Shown: piece by piece, positions 16,844-26,400 of the stretch
Numbering within the stretch: position 1 is the first letter of the stretch
Layout of the letters: each line of letters begins with the position of its first letter
NCBI RefSeq assembly: GCF_000760695.4
Contig: NZ_JHEG04000001.1
Span: 813,824 to 877,823, forward strand
Source of the DNA: Tolypothrix bouteillei VB521301
GTDB lineage: Bacteria > Cyanobacteriota > Cyanobacteriia > Cyanobacteriales > Nostocaceae
Direction of reading: 5' to 3'
DNA: 64,000 nucleotides
The notes under the pieces: model-generated
Told to the model about the DNA's origin: nothing
The model's database searches: none
The model's input: the letters and a program-made list of their open reading frames with translations, nothing else
Translations under genes and position numbers: made by a program

Positions 16844-17908
16844 ATGAACAGACAAATGAATGTGCAGCAGTGGTTTCCAGTTCTCAAATGGTGGGTTTGG
16901 ATTGCTATAACATTATCATTTCCAGTTGGTGCGGGCGCATGGGGTCTCGCTCAACTCTTTCAGTTACCAGAACTTCCCGATTGTTTATCAGAATCAAGTA
17001 AAACTTCTACCTCTACAATTCTCTATTGTGGCAAAGCGATCGCGGACGAACAAGATGTAGAGAAGTTGACTCAAGCCATAGAATTAGTAAGTAATATAGA
17101 AGCATCGCATCCCCAACATCAAATAGCCGAACAGCTCATAGAACAGTGGTCTCAGGCAATATTGCGATTGGGTGAAAATGCATTTCAACAGGGAGATATA
17201 GATAGAGCCGTTGATATTCTTAAAAATATTCCGCACAATGTTTCTACTTATAAGTTAGTAGATAACAGAATTAAACAATGGAGATCTGTATGGTCAAAAG
17301 CTTCAGTCATTTATGAAAATGCTATAGCCAAACTAGAGAAAGACGAGCGAAATAATTCTTATATAGCACTAACTGAAGCTAGAAAACTCTTACAAATAGG
17401 GAACGATTATTGGGAAACAACTAAGTATCAAGAATTAGTAGCGCAAATTCACGATATTAGAGAAAAACAGGAAGAACAAGCTGCAGAAGAAGAAAGATAT
17501 CGTCAATCAATAGCCAAACAAGAAACGGAGAAAATAGACAATTGGGAGCAAGAGCAAGAAGCACAAGATGTTGCTTATTTAACTAAAGCTAGGAACCTAG
17601 CGAAGTCTCAAAAAGTTGAAGAGATGATAGATGGTATTAGCGAGGCTAGCATGGTCAGTTATGGTCGTTATTATGATGAAGCACAAAAACTGATTGCTGA
17701 TATCAGACAAAATATAGAAATTGTTGACGATCGCTCCTCACTCGATCAAGCTAAAAAACTTGCAAGTCGCAATGATTTGATATCTCTACAGATGGCAATT
17801 AATGAAGCTAGCTTAATTACAGAAGGGCGTCCTCTATATAAAGAAGCAAACGAGCATATAGCTAAGTGGAACGCAAAAGTATTGAAACTACAAGACAGTC
17901 ATCGGTAA
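16844..17908 (+). CDS. single-pass membrane protein with helical repeats, unknown function
   Basis: This 354-aa protein has one hydrophobic segment at residues about 15-38, with no obvious cleavage site, so it is probably membrane-anchored. The remainder is largely helical and charged, with a coiled-coil-like stretch rich in Glu/Gln at about 205-245. The C-terminal part contains two related units of about 45 residues: AYLTKARNLAKSQKVEEMI through to AQKLIADI, and SLDQAKKLASRNDLISLQM through to ANEHIAKW. A third, weaker copy begins IALTEARKLLQIG. These resemble TPR-like helix pairs. No catalytic residues are seen. It is a stand-alone gene. Confidence 0.75.
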   Translation: MNRQMNVQQWFPVLKWWVWIAITLSFPVGAGAWGLAQLFQLPELPDCLSESSKTSTSTILYCGKAIADEQDVEKLTQAIELVSNIEASHPQHQIAEQLIEQWSQAILRLGENAFQQGDIDRAVDILKNIPHNVSTYKLVDNRIKQWRSVWSKASVIYENAIAKLEKDERNNSYIALTEARKLLQIGNDYWETTKYQELVAQIHDIREKQEEQAAEEERYRQSIAKQETEKIDNWEQEQEAQDVAYLTKARNLAKSQKVEEMIDGISEASMVSYGRYYDEAQKLIADIRQNIEIVDDRSSLDQAKKLASRNDLISLQMAINEASLITEGRPLYKEANEHIAKWNAKVLKLQDSHR

Positions 17909-18058
17909 CCGCTTAACTTTCATTTATGACAACGAACTTATTAATAAATTTGTACCCAGAGTAAGGTGCTCGATCGCAAGCTAGCTTCTATATTAAACCT
18001 GGTACTGCTTGAACACGGGTTCAGTAGCACCAAGTCATTTATTCATATCTAGCAAACA

Positions 18059-18718
18059 ATGGCATACCCACAAGCACCTTGGATACTGAATGGCTACGCT
18101 CTCCTAACCGGACATTCGATCGAGATTCAGCGAGTGCGTCACCTGATACCCAAAGAGTTAGAAATCATTACCGTATTACCCGGTAAAACTCTTGGTGGTG
18201 TATATCTATCCTATTACGGACAAGGCTCTGAATTGGAGTATAGCGAGTTAATTGTAGTTCCGGCGGTTGTGGGCTATCAAGGAAAAGTTGGTGGATGGGT
18301 TTCCCACATATATGTAGACAATCCAGAATCAGTTGCGGGTGGTCGAGAAATTTGGGGATTACCCAAAGAAATAGCAGAGTTCACTTGGGAAAAAGGCGAA
18401 CAAATTACTGTTCGCCAGGGAGAGCGAACATTATGTACTCTCAACTATCAAAAGCCACTTTTTGCATGGCCACAGTGGTTTGGGGCTTCTAGTTTTAGCG
18501 CCAAAAATACCAATTTACTCTGCTTTTCAGCGGAAATGGAATCGCGTTTGGGACTAGTCGGTTCCAAATTAGAAGTTCCGGCGGAAAGCCCTTTTGCGGA
18601 GATTGGTTTGGGTCAACCTTTTTTAACTATTCGCGCCGAACAAATGAGTTTGAGAGTCCGTGCTCCTGAAGTAGTTGGACAAAGGGAAGTTGAGTATACT
18701 TATTCTGAAGTTGGTTAA
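18059..18718 (+). CDS. acetoacetate decarboxylase family protein
   Basis: This 219-aa protein matches the acetoacetate decarboxylase fold, with the segment GGREIWGLPKEIAEFTW corresponding to the family's GREL-x-x-FPKKLG active-site region. In the clostridial enzyme the first Lys forms the Schiff base and a second, adjacent Lys tunes its pKa. Here the pair reads Lys-Glu, so the Schiff-base Lys appears kept but its neighbour is not. True decarboxylation of acetoacetate is therefore uncertain; related proteins act as aldolases or dehydratases or are unassigned. It converges with the WecA-type gene, only 12 bp apart. Confidence 0.8.
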   Translation: MAYPQAPWILNGYALLTGHSIEIQRVRHLIPKELEIITVLPGKTLGGVYLSYYGQGSELEYSELIVVPAVVGYQGKVGGWVSHIYVDNPESVAGGREIWGLPKEIAEFTWEKGEQITVRQGERTLCTLNYQKPLFAWPQWFGASSFSAKNTNLLCFSAEMESRLGLVGSKLEVPAESPFAEIGLGQPFLTIRAEQMSLRVRAPEVVGQREVEYTYSEVG

Positions 18719-18730
18719 TATTGTTTTTTT

Positions 18731-19783
18731 CTAGGATTGCTCGGAGTTCTTCCGGACTTTCAAGCTGTTGTAGGTCAGCAAAGAAGTAGCACCACAAGCA
18801 AAAGCAATGCTATTTGGTATCCCCGCAATAACTAATGCCAAACTCCCAACCCAAAAGGTTAAAGAATAAATAAATAAAACAGTTCTTCTGTGCGACAGCC
18901 CAGCCCTTAACAGTCTGTGGTGTAAATGGCTTTTATCTGCAATAAAAGGTGATTTTCCCCGAAGAACTCGCAGTAGAATCACTGCTGACATATCTATAAT
19001 TGGGACTGCCAGAATGAGAAAAGGTGATAGGACTGCAGTCACAGCAGCCGTTTTAACCAAACCAATTACACTCACGGCTGCAAGGGTAAATCCCATAAAA
19101 TAAGCCCCACCATCTCCCATAAAGATTTGTGCGGGGTTGAAGTTATAACGGAGGAAACCCAATGCCCCACCACCAAGGGCTGCAGTTATTAAAGCTGCTT
19201 CGGGTTGCTGCATAAATAACGCCACAACCAACATAACCACAGATGCAATTCCCGATACCCCAGCAGCTAAGCCGTCTAAACCATCAATCCAATTAATTGC
19301 ATTAACCATTCCCACAAGCCACACAATTGTGACGGGAAAACTCAACCAGCCCAGCTGAACTAGCCCACCTGTAGGAATGCTCAAAAAATCTATACTGACA
19401 CCTGCTTTCCAAGCACCTGTTGCGACAACTATCTGTACCATAAGTCGTGCAATAGGAGATAGATTTAACAAATCGTCTGCTAATCCGATCAGAAAAAAGC
19501 CCACACCACCGAGGATGACTCCCAATATTTGCCATTCTTTTTCAGTTGACAAATTTCCAAATCCACCTAATGCCCAAATTACTAACAAGGAGGCAATAGT
19601 ACCTGCGAAGATAGAAATTCCTCCAAGTCGCACCATTGGACGTTGATGAACTTTACGTTCATTAGGTTTATCTACTTGTCCGCTTTTGATGCCAAAATTT
19701 CTAACATCAGGAGTTGTCCAGAGAACAACTACAGCAGCAACAAGAAAGGCAATCAGATGATAAATTTGAGCGGGCATCTGCAT
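18731..19783 (-). CDS. WecA/MraY-type polyprenyl-phosphate sugar-1-phosphate transferase
   Basis: This 350-aa integral membrane protein has about ten hydrophobic segments. It transfers a sugar-1-phosphate (usually GlcNAc-1-P) from a UDP-sugar to undecaprenyl phosphate, the first step of lipid-linked glycan assembly. Family motifs are present: GLADDLLNLSPIARL (Asp-Asp metal site), NAINWIDGLDGLAAG, GDGGAYFMGF and the HLHHRLLRAGLSHRR His-rich loop. It is closer in style to WecA/TagO than to MraY. Two start codons (19783 and 19777) share one AGAGGA site. It is the distal gene of the polysaccharide locus and a natural initiator for it. Substrate identity is inferred. Confidence 0.9.
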   Translation of the reverse strand: MQMPAQIYHLIAFLVAAVVVLWTTPDVRNFGIKSGQVDKPNERKVHQRPMVRLGGISIFAGTIASLLVIWALGGFGNLSTEKEWQILGVILGGVGFFLIGLADDLLNLSPIARLMVQIVVATGAWKAGVSIDFLSIPTGGLVQLGWLSFPVTIVWLVGMVNAINWIDGLDGLAAGVSGIASVVMLVVALFMQQPEAALITAALGGGALGFLRYNFNPAQIFMGDGGAYFMGFTLAAVSVIGLVKTAAVTAVLSPFLILAVPIIDMSAVILLRVLRGKSPFIADKSHLHHRLLRAGLSHRRTVLFIYSLTFWVGSLALVIAGIPNSIAFACGATSLLTYNSLKVRKNSEQS

Positions 19784-19886
19784 ATTCCTCTTATAGAAAA
19801 TCGGTTACATATTTCAAAATGGGTAAGTCTAAGACTGCGATCGCTGTATAAGTTATGGGACACAAATCTGTGGAATTGGCTCGACA

Positions 19887-19917
19887 ATAAAAAAAGCGAG
19901 CCCCCGGACTCGCTTTT
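19887..19917 (-). terminator. rho-independent terminator of the 1082-aa protein gene
   Basis: AAAAGCGAG (19892-19900) pairs with CTCGCTTTT (19909-19917). Read on the minus strand, the stem is followed by a run of T (A-run at 19889-19895). It lies about 33 bp beyond the stop of the gene at 19950-23198 and separates it from the WecA-type gene. Confidence 0.8.
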
Positions 19918-19949
19918 GTTTGGTAAAGTTTTAAAGATCGAACGAACGA

Positions 19950-22900
19950 TTAGTTCGTTGTACTAAATATGACATCAACCCAGTAGTTAGCTGATTGATA
20001 AGTGGAGGTGGGGAAAGCAGGATTACTGCTATAGGTATAGACCCCATTAGGTCCAGATTCACCATTACGGAGTGCAGACAGAGGTGGAGTACTTACACCA
20101 GAGTTAGCAAAATATCCTACGTCTTGGGAATAGAAACCGACATTGGTGTGGTAGGAAGCGACATACACAGTATTAGCAGTAATTGCGACCGGAGCCCCAA
20201 AGTTGACTTGCTGCCAACCCGAGGCAGTTTCGTTAATAAAGGTTGCCGTTGCTAACTGCTGACCGTTGCTGCTCCATAGGGTACCAACGTGAGTTCCTGT
20301 ATTTTGCGGTCCTTTGTAAAAACGAATGCCTTTGATGAAACCGTTCTGACTTGAGCGGAACTTCACACCGAGTTCCACTGAACTCGGGTCATTTTCTGTA
20401 ATAAGGTTAGGAGTTGCTGTGTTATTCCAAATGCTAACTGTTACTGATGATGCGTTGCCTGTAGTAAACGACCAAGTGTAGTTTTGTGCTAGGGCATTGC
20501 CTGCTAAGTCTTTTACTCTTGGATCGGTGCTACCGCCTTTGAGTGTAGCAGTATAGGTTGTGGAAGTTGCAAGGGGACTGCTTGGTGTGAGTGTAGCAGT
20601 GCTATTGCCCGCATCATAGGTGATGGTGGCAGGTACAAGTGTGTTGTTGGCGTTGCGTAACTCAAAGGTGTTGCTGTTAAGTGTAGCTGTATCTATCGCT
20701 TCGCTAAAGGTAGCGGTGATGGTTGTACTGGGGCTGACACCAGTTGTACCATTACCAGGAGTGCTGGCTGTTACTGTTGGTGGGGTAGTGTCTGGCGCAA
20801 CATTGGTAGTAAAGACTACGTCTACCCAATAGTTACTGGCTTGGTAAGTGTTGGTGGGGAAGGTAGGGGTAGAGCGATAAATATACACACCATTGGCACC
20901 ACTTTCACCATTACGAAGTGCATACAAGGGCGAACTGTTCACACCCGAATTGGTAAAGAAATTTTCGTTCTTGGAGTACTTACCAACACTCGTGTGGTAG
21001 GACGCTACGTAAACAGTATTGGCAGTAATCTGTACTGGAGTCGCAAAATTAACTTGCTGCCAGCCTGAAGATGTCTCGTTACTGAATGTCGCCCTCGCTA
21101 ATTGCGTTCCTCCGCTGCTCCACAAAGTACCAACGTGGGTTCCCGTGTTTTGCGGTCCTTTATAAAAACGAATGCCACTGATGTAGCCATTCTGGTTGGC
21201 ACGGAATTTCACACCCAGTTCTGCTGCATTTGAGTCTTGAGTTGTTATCAATCCGGGAGTCACGGAACTGTTCCAGATACTGCACGGACAGGCGCGATCG
21301 CCAACTGCAATGGCTACTTCCGTTGCAGGTGTTTGGATATTGCCGCTATCATCAATCGCACGGCTTTTGATAGTGACTGTCCCAGTCGTTGTGGGTGTCC
21401 AAGTGTAGTTCCAGTTAGCACGACCGTTAGCTAGATGCCATGTTGTTCCACCATCAACTGATACCTCAACACCACCAACAACGCCATCTGTATCGCTTGC
21501 TGTACCTGTAATAGCTATAGGATTATTGAGCTGCACTGTTGTACTGGCAGTTGGTGAAGATATTGTTGCAGTGGGAGCAGTGGAGTCAAAAGAGGGAGTT
21601 GCTAATTGCAAACCAGATTGGAGAGAGCCCGGTTGTACACCCATATCCGCAAACAAGTTAACAGTTGCTTGTTGCATACGCACATCTGGGGTTGCACCTG
21701 ATGGTCTGCGATCGTGATTGATATCCAAACCCCATGACCATTGTACGGTTCCGGAACCAAACACTAAAGCACCACTACTGTGTCTGTACAGTGTTAAATG
21801 GTGGGTAGCTGTACCAGACCCAAAAGTAGACCCGTAATCTTGAAGAACAGGGGCATTGTTAACAGTCCTTGTGGACAACCAAATCAAGCCTGAGGGTCGA
21901 AAGCCGTTGTCTATATCTTCATCCCATTCGTAACCCAGCGTGCTATTGGCAAGTGTGGCAGTTGTTCCTGGAGAAAGAGTTGCAACACTAGTATTGCGCC
22001 AGAAGCGCATTTTGCCATCTTCCGCTGGTACTTGTATAGCTGTAGTTGCCCCATCGTTGACAGTAAAAAGCGTACCCGTTAAGGCATTTTCCGGACGACC
22101 GCCATCTTTGGGTGGGCTAAAGCGGGGGTCGCGCCAAGTTCCAGTCCAAGTTGTTGGTTCTGGATCGATCGCCGCATTTGCTTTGGTCTCCTTATAACAA
22201 ACTAAGGTGCGGTAGGGTGCGTTTGAAATATCAATGCTGTTTTCCCAACGAGTTTTCCAAAAAACTTCATTACCGCTAAAGAATGCTAAATGAACACCTA
22301 TATTTCGAGCGGCTTCAACTTTAGCACGCTGTTGAGCAGACCAATACTCGTCGTGACCTACCGATAGGAAAACTTGATGATTGCGGATCAGATCGCCAAA
22401 GCGATCGCTATCTACACCAGTAAAATAGCTTACATCATATCCGTTAGCTTCTAACCAACGCACCATTGGGTATTCAGCGTTGAATACCCAATCTTGACCG
22501 TTATCAACTATACGGGTGTTAAAAGGGCGGTTGTAACTCACTTTGTAAGCTCGACCCGCAGGCGAACCTGTATAGAGACTATTGCCACCGTAGTTGTTAT
22601 ATGCTTGCCAAGTTGTATCGGAAGTTTGAAAAAGTAGATCGGAAGTACTGGAGTCATCTCGGACAATAAAGACTATGTGGCTGGCTCCGCTAGTATCAGT
22701 ACGCACTGCTTTGGCAAAGTAAATTCCCGACGTGGCATTTTCTGGAACATTCCATGATGCCGACACGCCCCAATTTCCACAATCAATAAGTCCAGTCGTT
22801 GCGTTATTGATGCAGTTCGGCTGGCTGGGAGTCTGGTTTTGCGGTACGTTAACTGTTGCTACTTTACGAGCACCTTGTCCACCGTAGTATCCCATACGAT

Positions 22901-23198
22901 AGATATCAAGGCGGTAACTTGGAGCAGGGGTTTTGATTTTGAAGGAAACGGTTTGCCCTCGGTTCACACTAATATCAGTGGCAAATCCTTGAATGCTTGA
23001 ATCTCCAATACCGCTAATATCCCACTCAGACGCAGGATTCCCTGCTTTACAGTTTTCAGCAACAATTGAGTTAGCAGGTGAAGTACACGGATCTGCAGCA
23101 AGCACTTTTTGCATTGGCACGCGATCGCCCACACTTAGTTGCAAGACAACTAAAATTGCGAGCATCATCAGTAATATATTTTTGAGCAACTTCTTCAT
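19950..23198 (-). CDS. giant secreted protein: dimethylformamidase-like domain, Ig-like and DUF4082 modules
   Basis: This 1082-aa protein has a signal peptide (residues 1-35, ending VLAA). Residues about 50-510 resemble the large-subunit C-terminal region of N,N-dimethylformamidase, with LDIYRMGYYGGQGARKV, WVFNAEYPMVRWLEANGYDV and the hallmark VGHDEYWS. Then follow an Ig-like domain (about 540-635), a DUF4082 module (638-800), an SbsA-type Ig-like domain (801-915) and a second DUF4082 (920-1082, with SIWNNTATPNLI, GIRFYKGPQNTGTHVGTLWS and NYWVDVIF). It is probably extracellular. An amide-hydrolase activity is suggested by family only. Modules are near-duplicates of those in the 1514-aa gene directly upstream; a terminator lies between them, so each may be transcribed alone. 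Confidence 0.85.
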   Translation of the reverse strand: MKKLLKNILLMMLAILVVLQLSVGDRVPMQKVLAADPCTSPANSIVAENCKAGNPASEWDISGIGDSSIQGFATDISVNRGQTVSFKIKTPAPSYRLDIYRMGYYGGQGARKVATVNVPQNQTPSQPNCINNATTGLIDCGNWGVSASWNVPENATSGIYFAKAVRTDTSGASHIVFIVRDDSSTSDLLFQTSDTTWQAYNNYGGNSLYTGSPAGRAYKVSYNRPFNTRIVDNGQDWVFNAEYPMVRWLEANGYDVSYFTGVDSDRFGDLIRNHQVFLSVGHDEYWSAQQRAKVEAARNIGVHLAFFSGNEVFWKTRWENSIDISNAPYRTLVCYKETKANAAIDPEPTTWTGTWRDPRFSPPKDGGRPENALTGTLFTVNDGATTAIQVPAEDGKMRFWRNTSVATLSPGTTATLANSTLGYEWDEDIDNGFRPSGLIWLSTRTVNNAPVLQDYGSTFGSGTATHHLTLYRHSSGALVFGSGTVQWSWGLDINHDRRPSGATPDVRMQQATVNLFADMGVQPGSLQSGLQLATPSFDSTAPTATISSPTASTTVQLNNPIAITGTASDTDGVVGGVEVSVDGGTTWHLANGRANWNYTWTPTTTGTVTIKSRAIDDSGNIQTPATEVAIAVGDRACPCSIWNSSVTPGLITTQDSNAAELGVKFRANQNGYISGIRFYKGPQNTGTHVGTLWSSGGTQLARATFSNETSSGWQQVNFATPVQITANTVYVASYHTSVGKYSKNENFFTNSGVNSSPLYALRNGESGANGVYIYRSTPTFPTNTYQASNYWVDVVFTTNVAPDTTPPTVTASTPGNGTTGVSPSTTITATFSEAIDTATLNSNTFELRNANNTLVPATITYDAGNSTATLTPSSPLATSTTYTATLKGGSTDPRVKDLAGNALAQNYTWSFTTGNASSVTVSIWNNTATPNLITENDPSSVELGVKFRSSQNGFIKGIRFYKGPQNTGTHVGTLWSSNGQQLATATFINETASGWQQVNFGAPVAITANTVYVASYHTNVGFYSQDVGYFANSGVSTPPLSALRNGESGPNGVYTYSSNPAFPTSTYQSANYWVDVIFSTTN
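19953..21285 (-). repeat. DUF4082-Ig-DUF4082 coding repeat, gene A
   Basis: Two DUF4082-encoding segments (about 19953-20440 and 20805-21285) flank one SbsA-type Ig-like segment. They are similar enough at DNA level to each other and to 23484-24800 to indicate recent duplication or gene conversion. Shared stretches include the codons for GIRFYKG, NTGTHVGTLWS and VYVASYHT. Confidence 0.8.
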
Positions 23199-23288
23199 TA
23201 GATTTGTTCAAGTTACTGATAGGACTGTGATGTAATTTTTATGATTTCTATGTATTGATTGCTTGAATACAGGTATATGTATGGGGCT

Positions 23289-23400
23289 CCTATTTAATTT
23301 TTGAAATATACGTAGTCAGGTGGGCATCGCCTGCAAAAAACCTTATGTGGTGAGTATTGCCTGCCCTAGGTAGAAATTTTCATAACTTATTTAAGTAGGT
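23289..23400. repeat. diverged intergenic repeat, copy A
   Basis: The leading 22 bp, CCTATTTAATTTTTGAAATATA (in two parts: CCTATTTAATTT, TTGAAATATA), matches 56650-56671 at 21 of 22 positions and 56275-56296 at most positions. A later 'TGCCTGCCCTAGG' block resembles the 'ATGCCTACCCTACAG' end of the copy at 56275. It lies between the two giant-protein genes. Confidence 0.55.
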
Positions 23401-23437
23401 AGGCATGAATATTTATCCTTGAGTGAAGGCAGAAGGG

Positions 23438-23478
23438 AAAATTGTAGAGGCGTTGGAAATAACGCCTCTACAATTTTT
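23438..23478 (-). terminator. terminator of the 1514-aa protein gene
   Basis: A perfect 17-bp inverted repeat (AAAATTGTAGAGGCGTT / AACGCCTCTACAATTTT) encloses a 6-base loop, with T-rich sequence on both outer sides. It starts 3 bp beyond the stop codon. The core GTAGAGGCGT/ACGCCTCTAC is also a common cyanobacterial palindrome, so repeat and terminator may be the same element. Confidence 0.8.
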
Positions 23479-23480
23479 AG

Positions 23481-26400
23481 CTACGGTGTTGTGCTAAATA
23501 TGACATCTACCCAATAATTAGATGATTGATAAGTAGAGGTGGGGAATACAGGGGTAGCGCTGTATCTGTAGATACCGTTAGATCCACTTTCTCCGTTGCG
23601 GAGTGCATACAATGGGGAATTACTGACACCAGAATTGGTAAAGTAATTTTCATTTTTAGAGTAAAAACCGACATTGGTGTGGTAAGAAGCTACGTAAACA
23701 GTATTGGCTGCGATCGCGACAGGAGTTGTAAAGTAGACTTCCTGCCAACCGGAAGCAGTTTCGTTAGCAAAAGTTGCCCTTCCTAACTGTTGTCCGCTAT
23801 TGCTCCATAGGGTACCAACGTGAGTTCCGGTATTTTGCGAACCTTTGTAAAAACGAAGACCCTTAATGTAACCGTTCTGGCTGGAGCGGAATTTCACACC
23901 CAGTTCCACTGCACTCGAGTCATTTGTATTGACTGTACTTGGAGTTGCTGAATTACTCCAGATAGTTACAAATGATGTATTGCTTGTAGTAAACGACCAA
24001 GTGTAATTTTGTGCCAAAGCATTTCCCGATACATCTTTGACTCTGGGGTCGGTGCTACCACCTCTAAGCGTAGCAGTGTAAGTCGTAGAAGTAGCGAGCG
24101 GGCTAGTTGGTGTTAGGGTTGCAGTACGAGTTCCAGCATCATAGGTGACGCTAGCGGGTATGAGTGTGTTGCTAGCATTGCGTAATTCAAAAGTGTTGGT
24201 GTTAATTGTGGCTATATCTATTGGTTCGCTAAAGGTGGCGGTGACACTTGTACTGGGATTGACACCAGTTGTACCGTTTACAGGAGTGCTTCCAGTCACT
24301 GTTGGTGGGGTTGTGTCGGGAGTAATATTAGTGGCAAATACCACATCTACCCAATAGTTACTAGATTGATAGGAGCTAGTCGGGAAAATAGGATTGGAAC
24401 CATAGCTGTATAAACCATTGGCTCCACTTACCCCATTACGCAAAGCATATAATGGTGGATTATCGACTCCAGAACTCGCAAAGAAATTTTTATCGGCTGC
24501 ATATCTACCAACGTTAGTGTGGTAGGACGCTACATAGACGGTGTTGGCTGTAATCGCAACTGGAGTAGAAAAGTTAACTTGTTGCCAACCTGAAGATGTC
24601 TCGTTGCTGAATGTTGCTCTTGCCAGTTGTTGCCCGGTGCTGCTCCAGAGAGTGCCGACGTGAGTTCCCGTGTTGCCGCTACCCTTGTAGAAGCGAATAC
24701 CAGTTATATATCCATTGAAATCTGAGCGGAATTTGACACCTATTTCAATAGCACTGGAATCTGCTTCTGATGGATTACTTGGTGTCGCTGAATTATTCCA
24801 GATGCTACAGGGTTGTTCGGAAGGACAGGGTAAACTTCCTGTAGTAAATGACCATGTGTAGCTAGTAGCCAAGGCGTTGCCTGCCAAATCCTTAATACGC
24901 GGATCTGTTGTTCCGCCTTTAAGAGTGGCTGTATAGGTTGTATTTGCAGCTAAGGAGGTTGTTGGTATTAGCGTTGCAGTACGATTTGCTTCGTTGTAAG
25001 TGACAGTTGCACTTACTAGGGCGTTTGCCGAGTTACGCAATTCAAAAGTATTTGTGTTAATGGTTGTTGGTGCGATCGCTTCGCTAAAAGTAGCTGTAAC
25101 GTTTGTTCCAATTGCTACATTTATTGCATTGTTGTTAGGGGATGTTGAAGTCACTGTTGGAGGAACAGTATCGGCAGCGTATGTAGCGACATATGAACCT
25201 GTCTCGCCTGCAAACCTTGCGTACACAATTCCTTTAATGGTTTCCGTAGTAAAGTTAACGGGAGTCCCATTACGTGTAATCGAGCTGAGGGGCGCACCGC
25301 CAACTTGATTGGGTAACATTGCCTGTAAACCATTAGCACCCGTTCCTTTGGTAATAGTAAAGTTCAAAGTGCCGTTGTTCCATACCAATGAACCAAAGGA
25401 GGAGTTACCGCGAGCATCTAACCAAGTCAATAACTGCTGAGCGGAAACAACGGGTACGCTGCGAGTTTTGGCAGAATTAACAACTGCATCCGAGATTGAC
25501 GAGTTTGCAGTATCAGTATGGGCATTGACATTGAAAACACCGTAATATCCCTCTGACCCTAACGCTCGATCCAATAGAGTATCGATGGTGTAGGGGTATG
25601 ACTGTCCGGATTCATCAGTCATTTGAGTATTTGCTTCATAAACATCAATCGTTGTCCCATCTTGTTTAGCTAAACGCATGGGCATACCGCTACCAGTAAA
25701 GAAGCCGGGACGATCGAGAATCCAAGAGGGCGGCCAGTAGTAATAAGTGGTGTTCAGTCGTATTCCTTTATTGAGTTCTACTTCTGGTGTGCTAGACCAA
25801 TCACTCCAAACCAAGCAGTGATGTCTTTGGGTTGATGGTGCTGGTAGACTTGGGTACTTGTTAGCAAAATCATTTAATTGCTGCGTGTAAAAAGTTTGAA
25901 GAGATGCAGGTGTAAAGTCACTGCAATTGGTATTAACGTGTAATGAAATTTCAAACCCTTGAGCATCATAAGCAGCTGCTTGAGTGTTTGTTAAGGGCAT
26001 ACCAGGAGTGGGATAGACATATGAAGTCCCCCGAATGCACTCCCAATTGTCAACCGAACAACCAGCTGGACTGCTAGCATTGAATTGGTCGAAGCGCGGC
26101 CCAGTTCCCCCATTGCCATGATCGTCCCCTGTCATCAGCACAACCGCTTTTTTCCCATTTGGGAAATACCAGAAGCGCGGTAACGGTTTTTTAGAAAGAT
26201 TCATTGTGATGATGAGGTTTGCCAGTAAGCGCTGTTGCTCATCTGCTTGGGGTATTGCAACTTTGTTAAGGTCAACCCAATCTGGCTGAGAATCACCAAA
26301 AAACAGATCGTCGGATCGAATGGGAGAAAATCCATCCCGTTCTTGTCCTGCCCATGCAGGATTTCCCTGGCGCGTGTAGACGACTGAACGTGCTAAGTCG

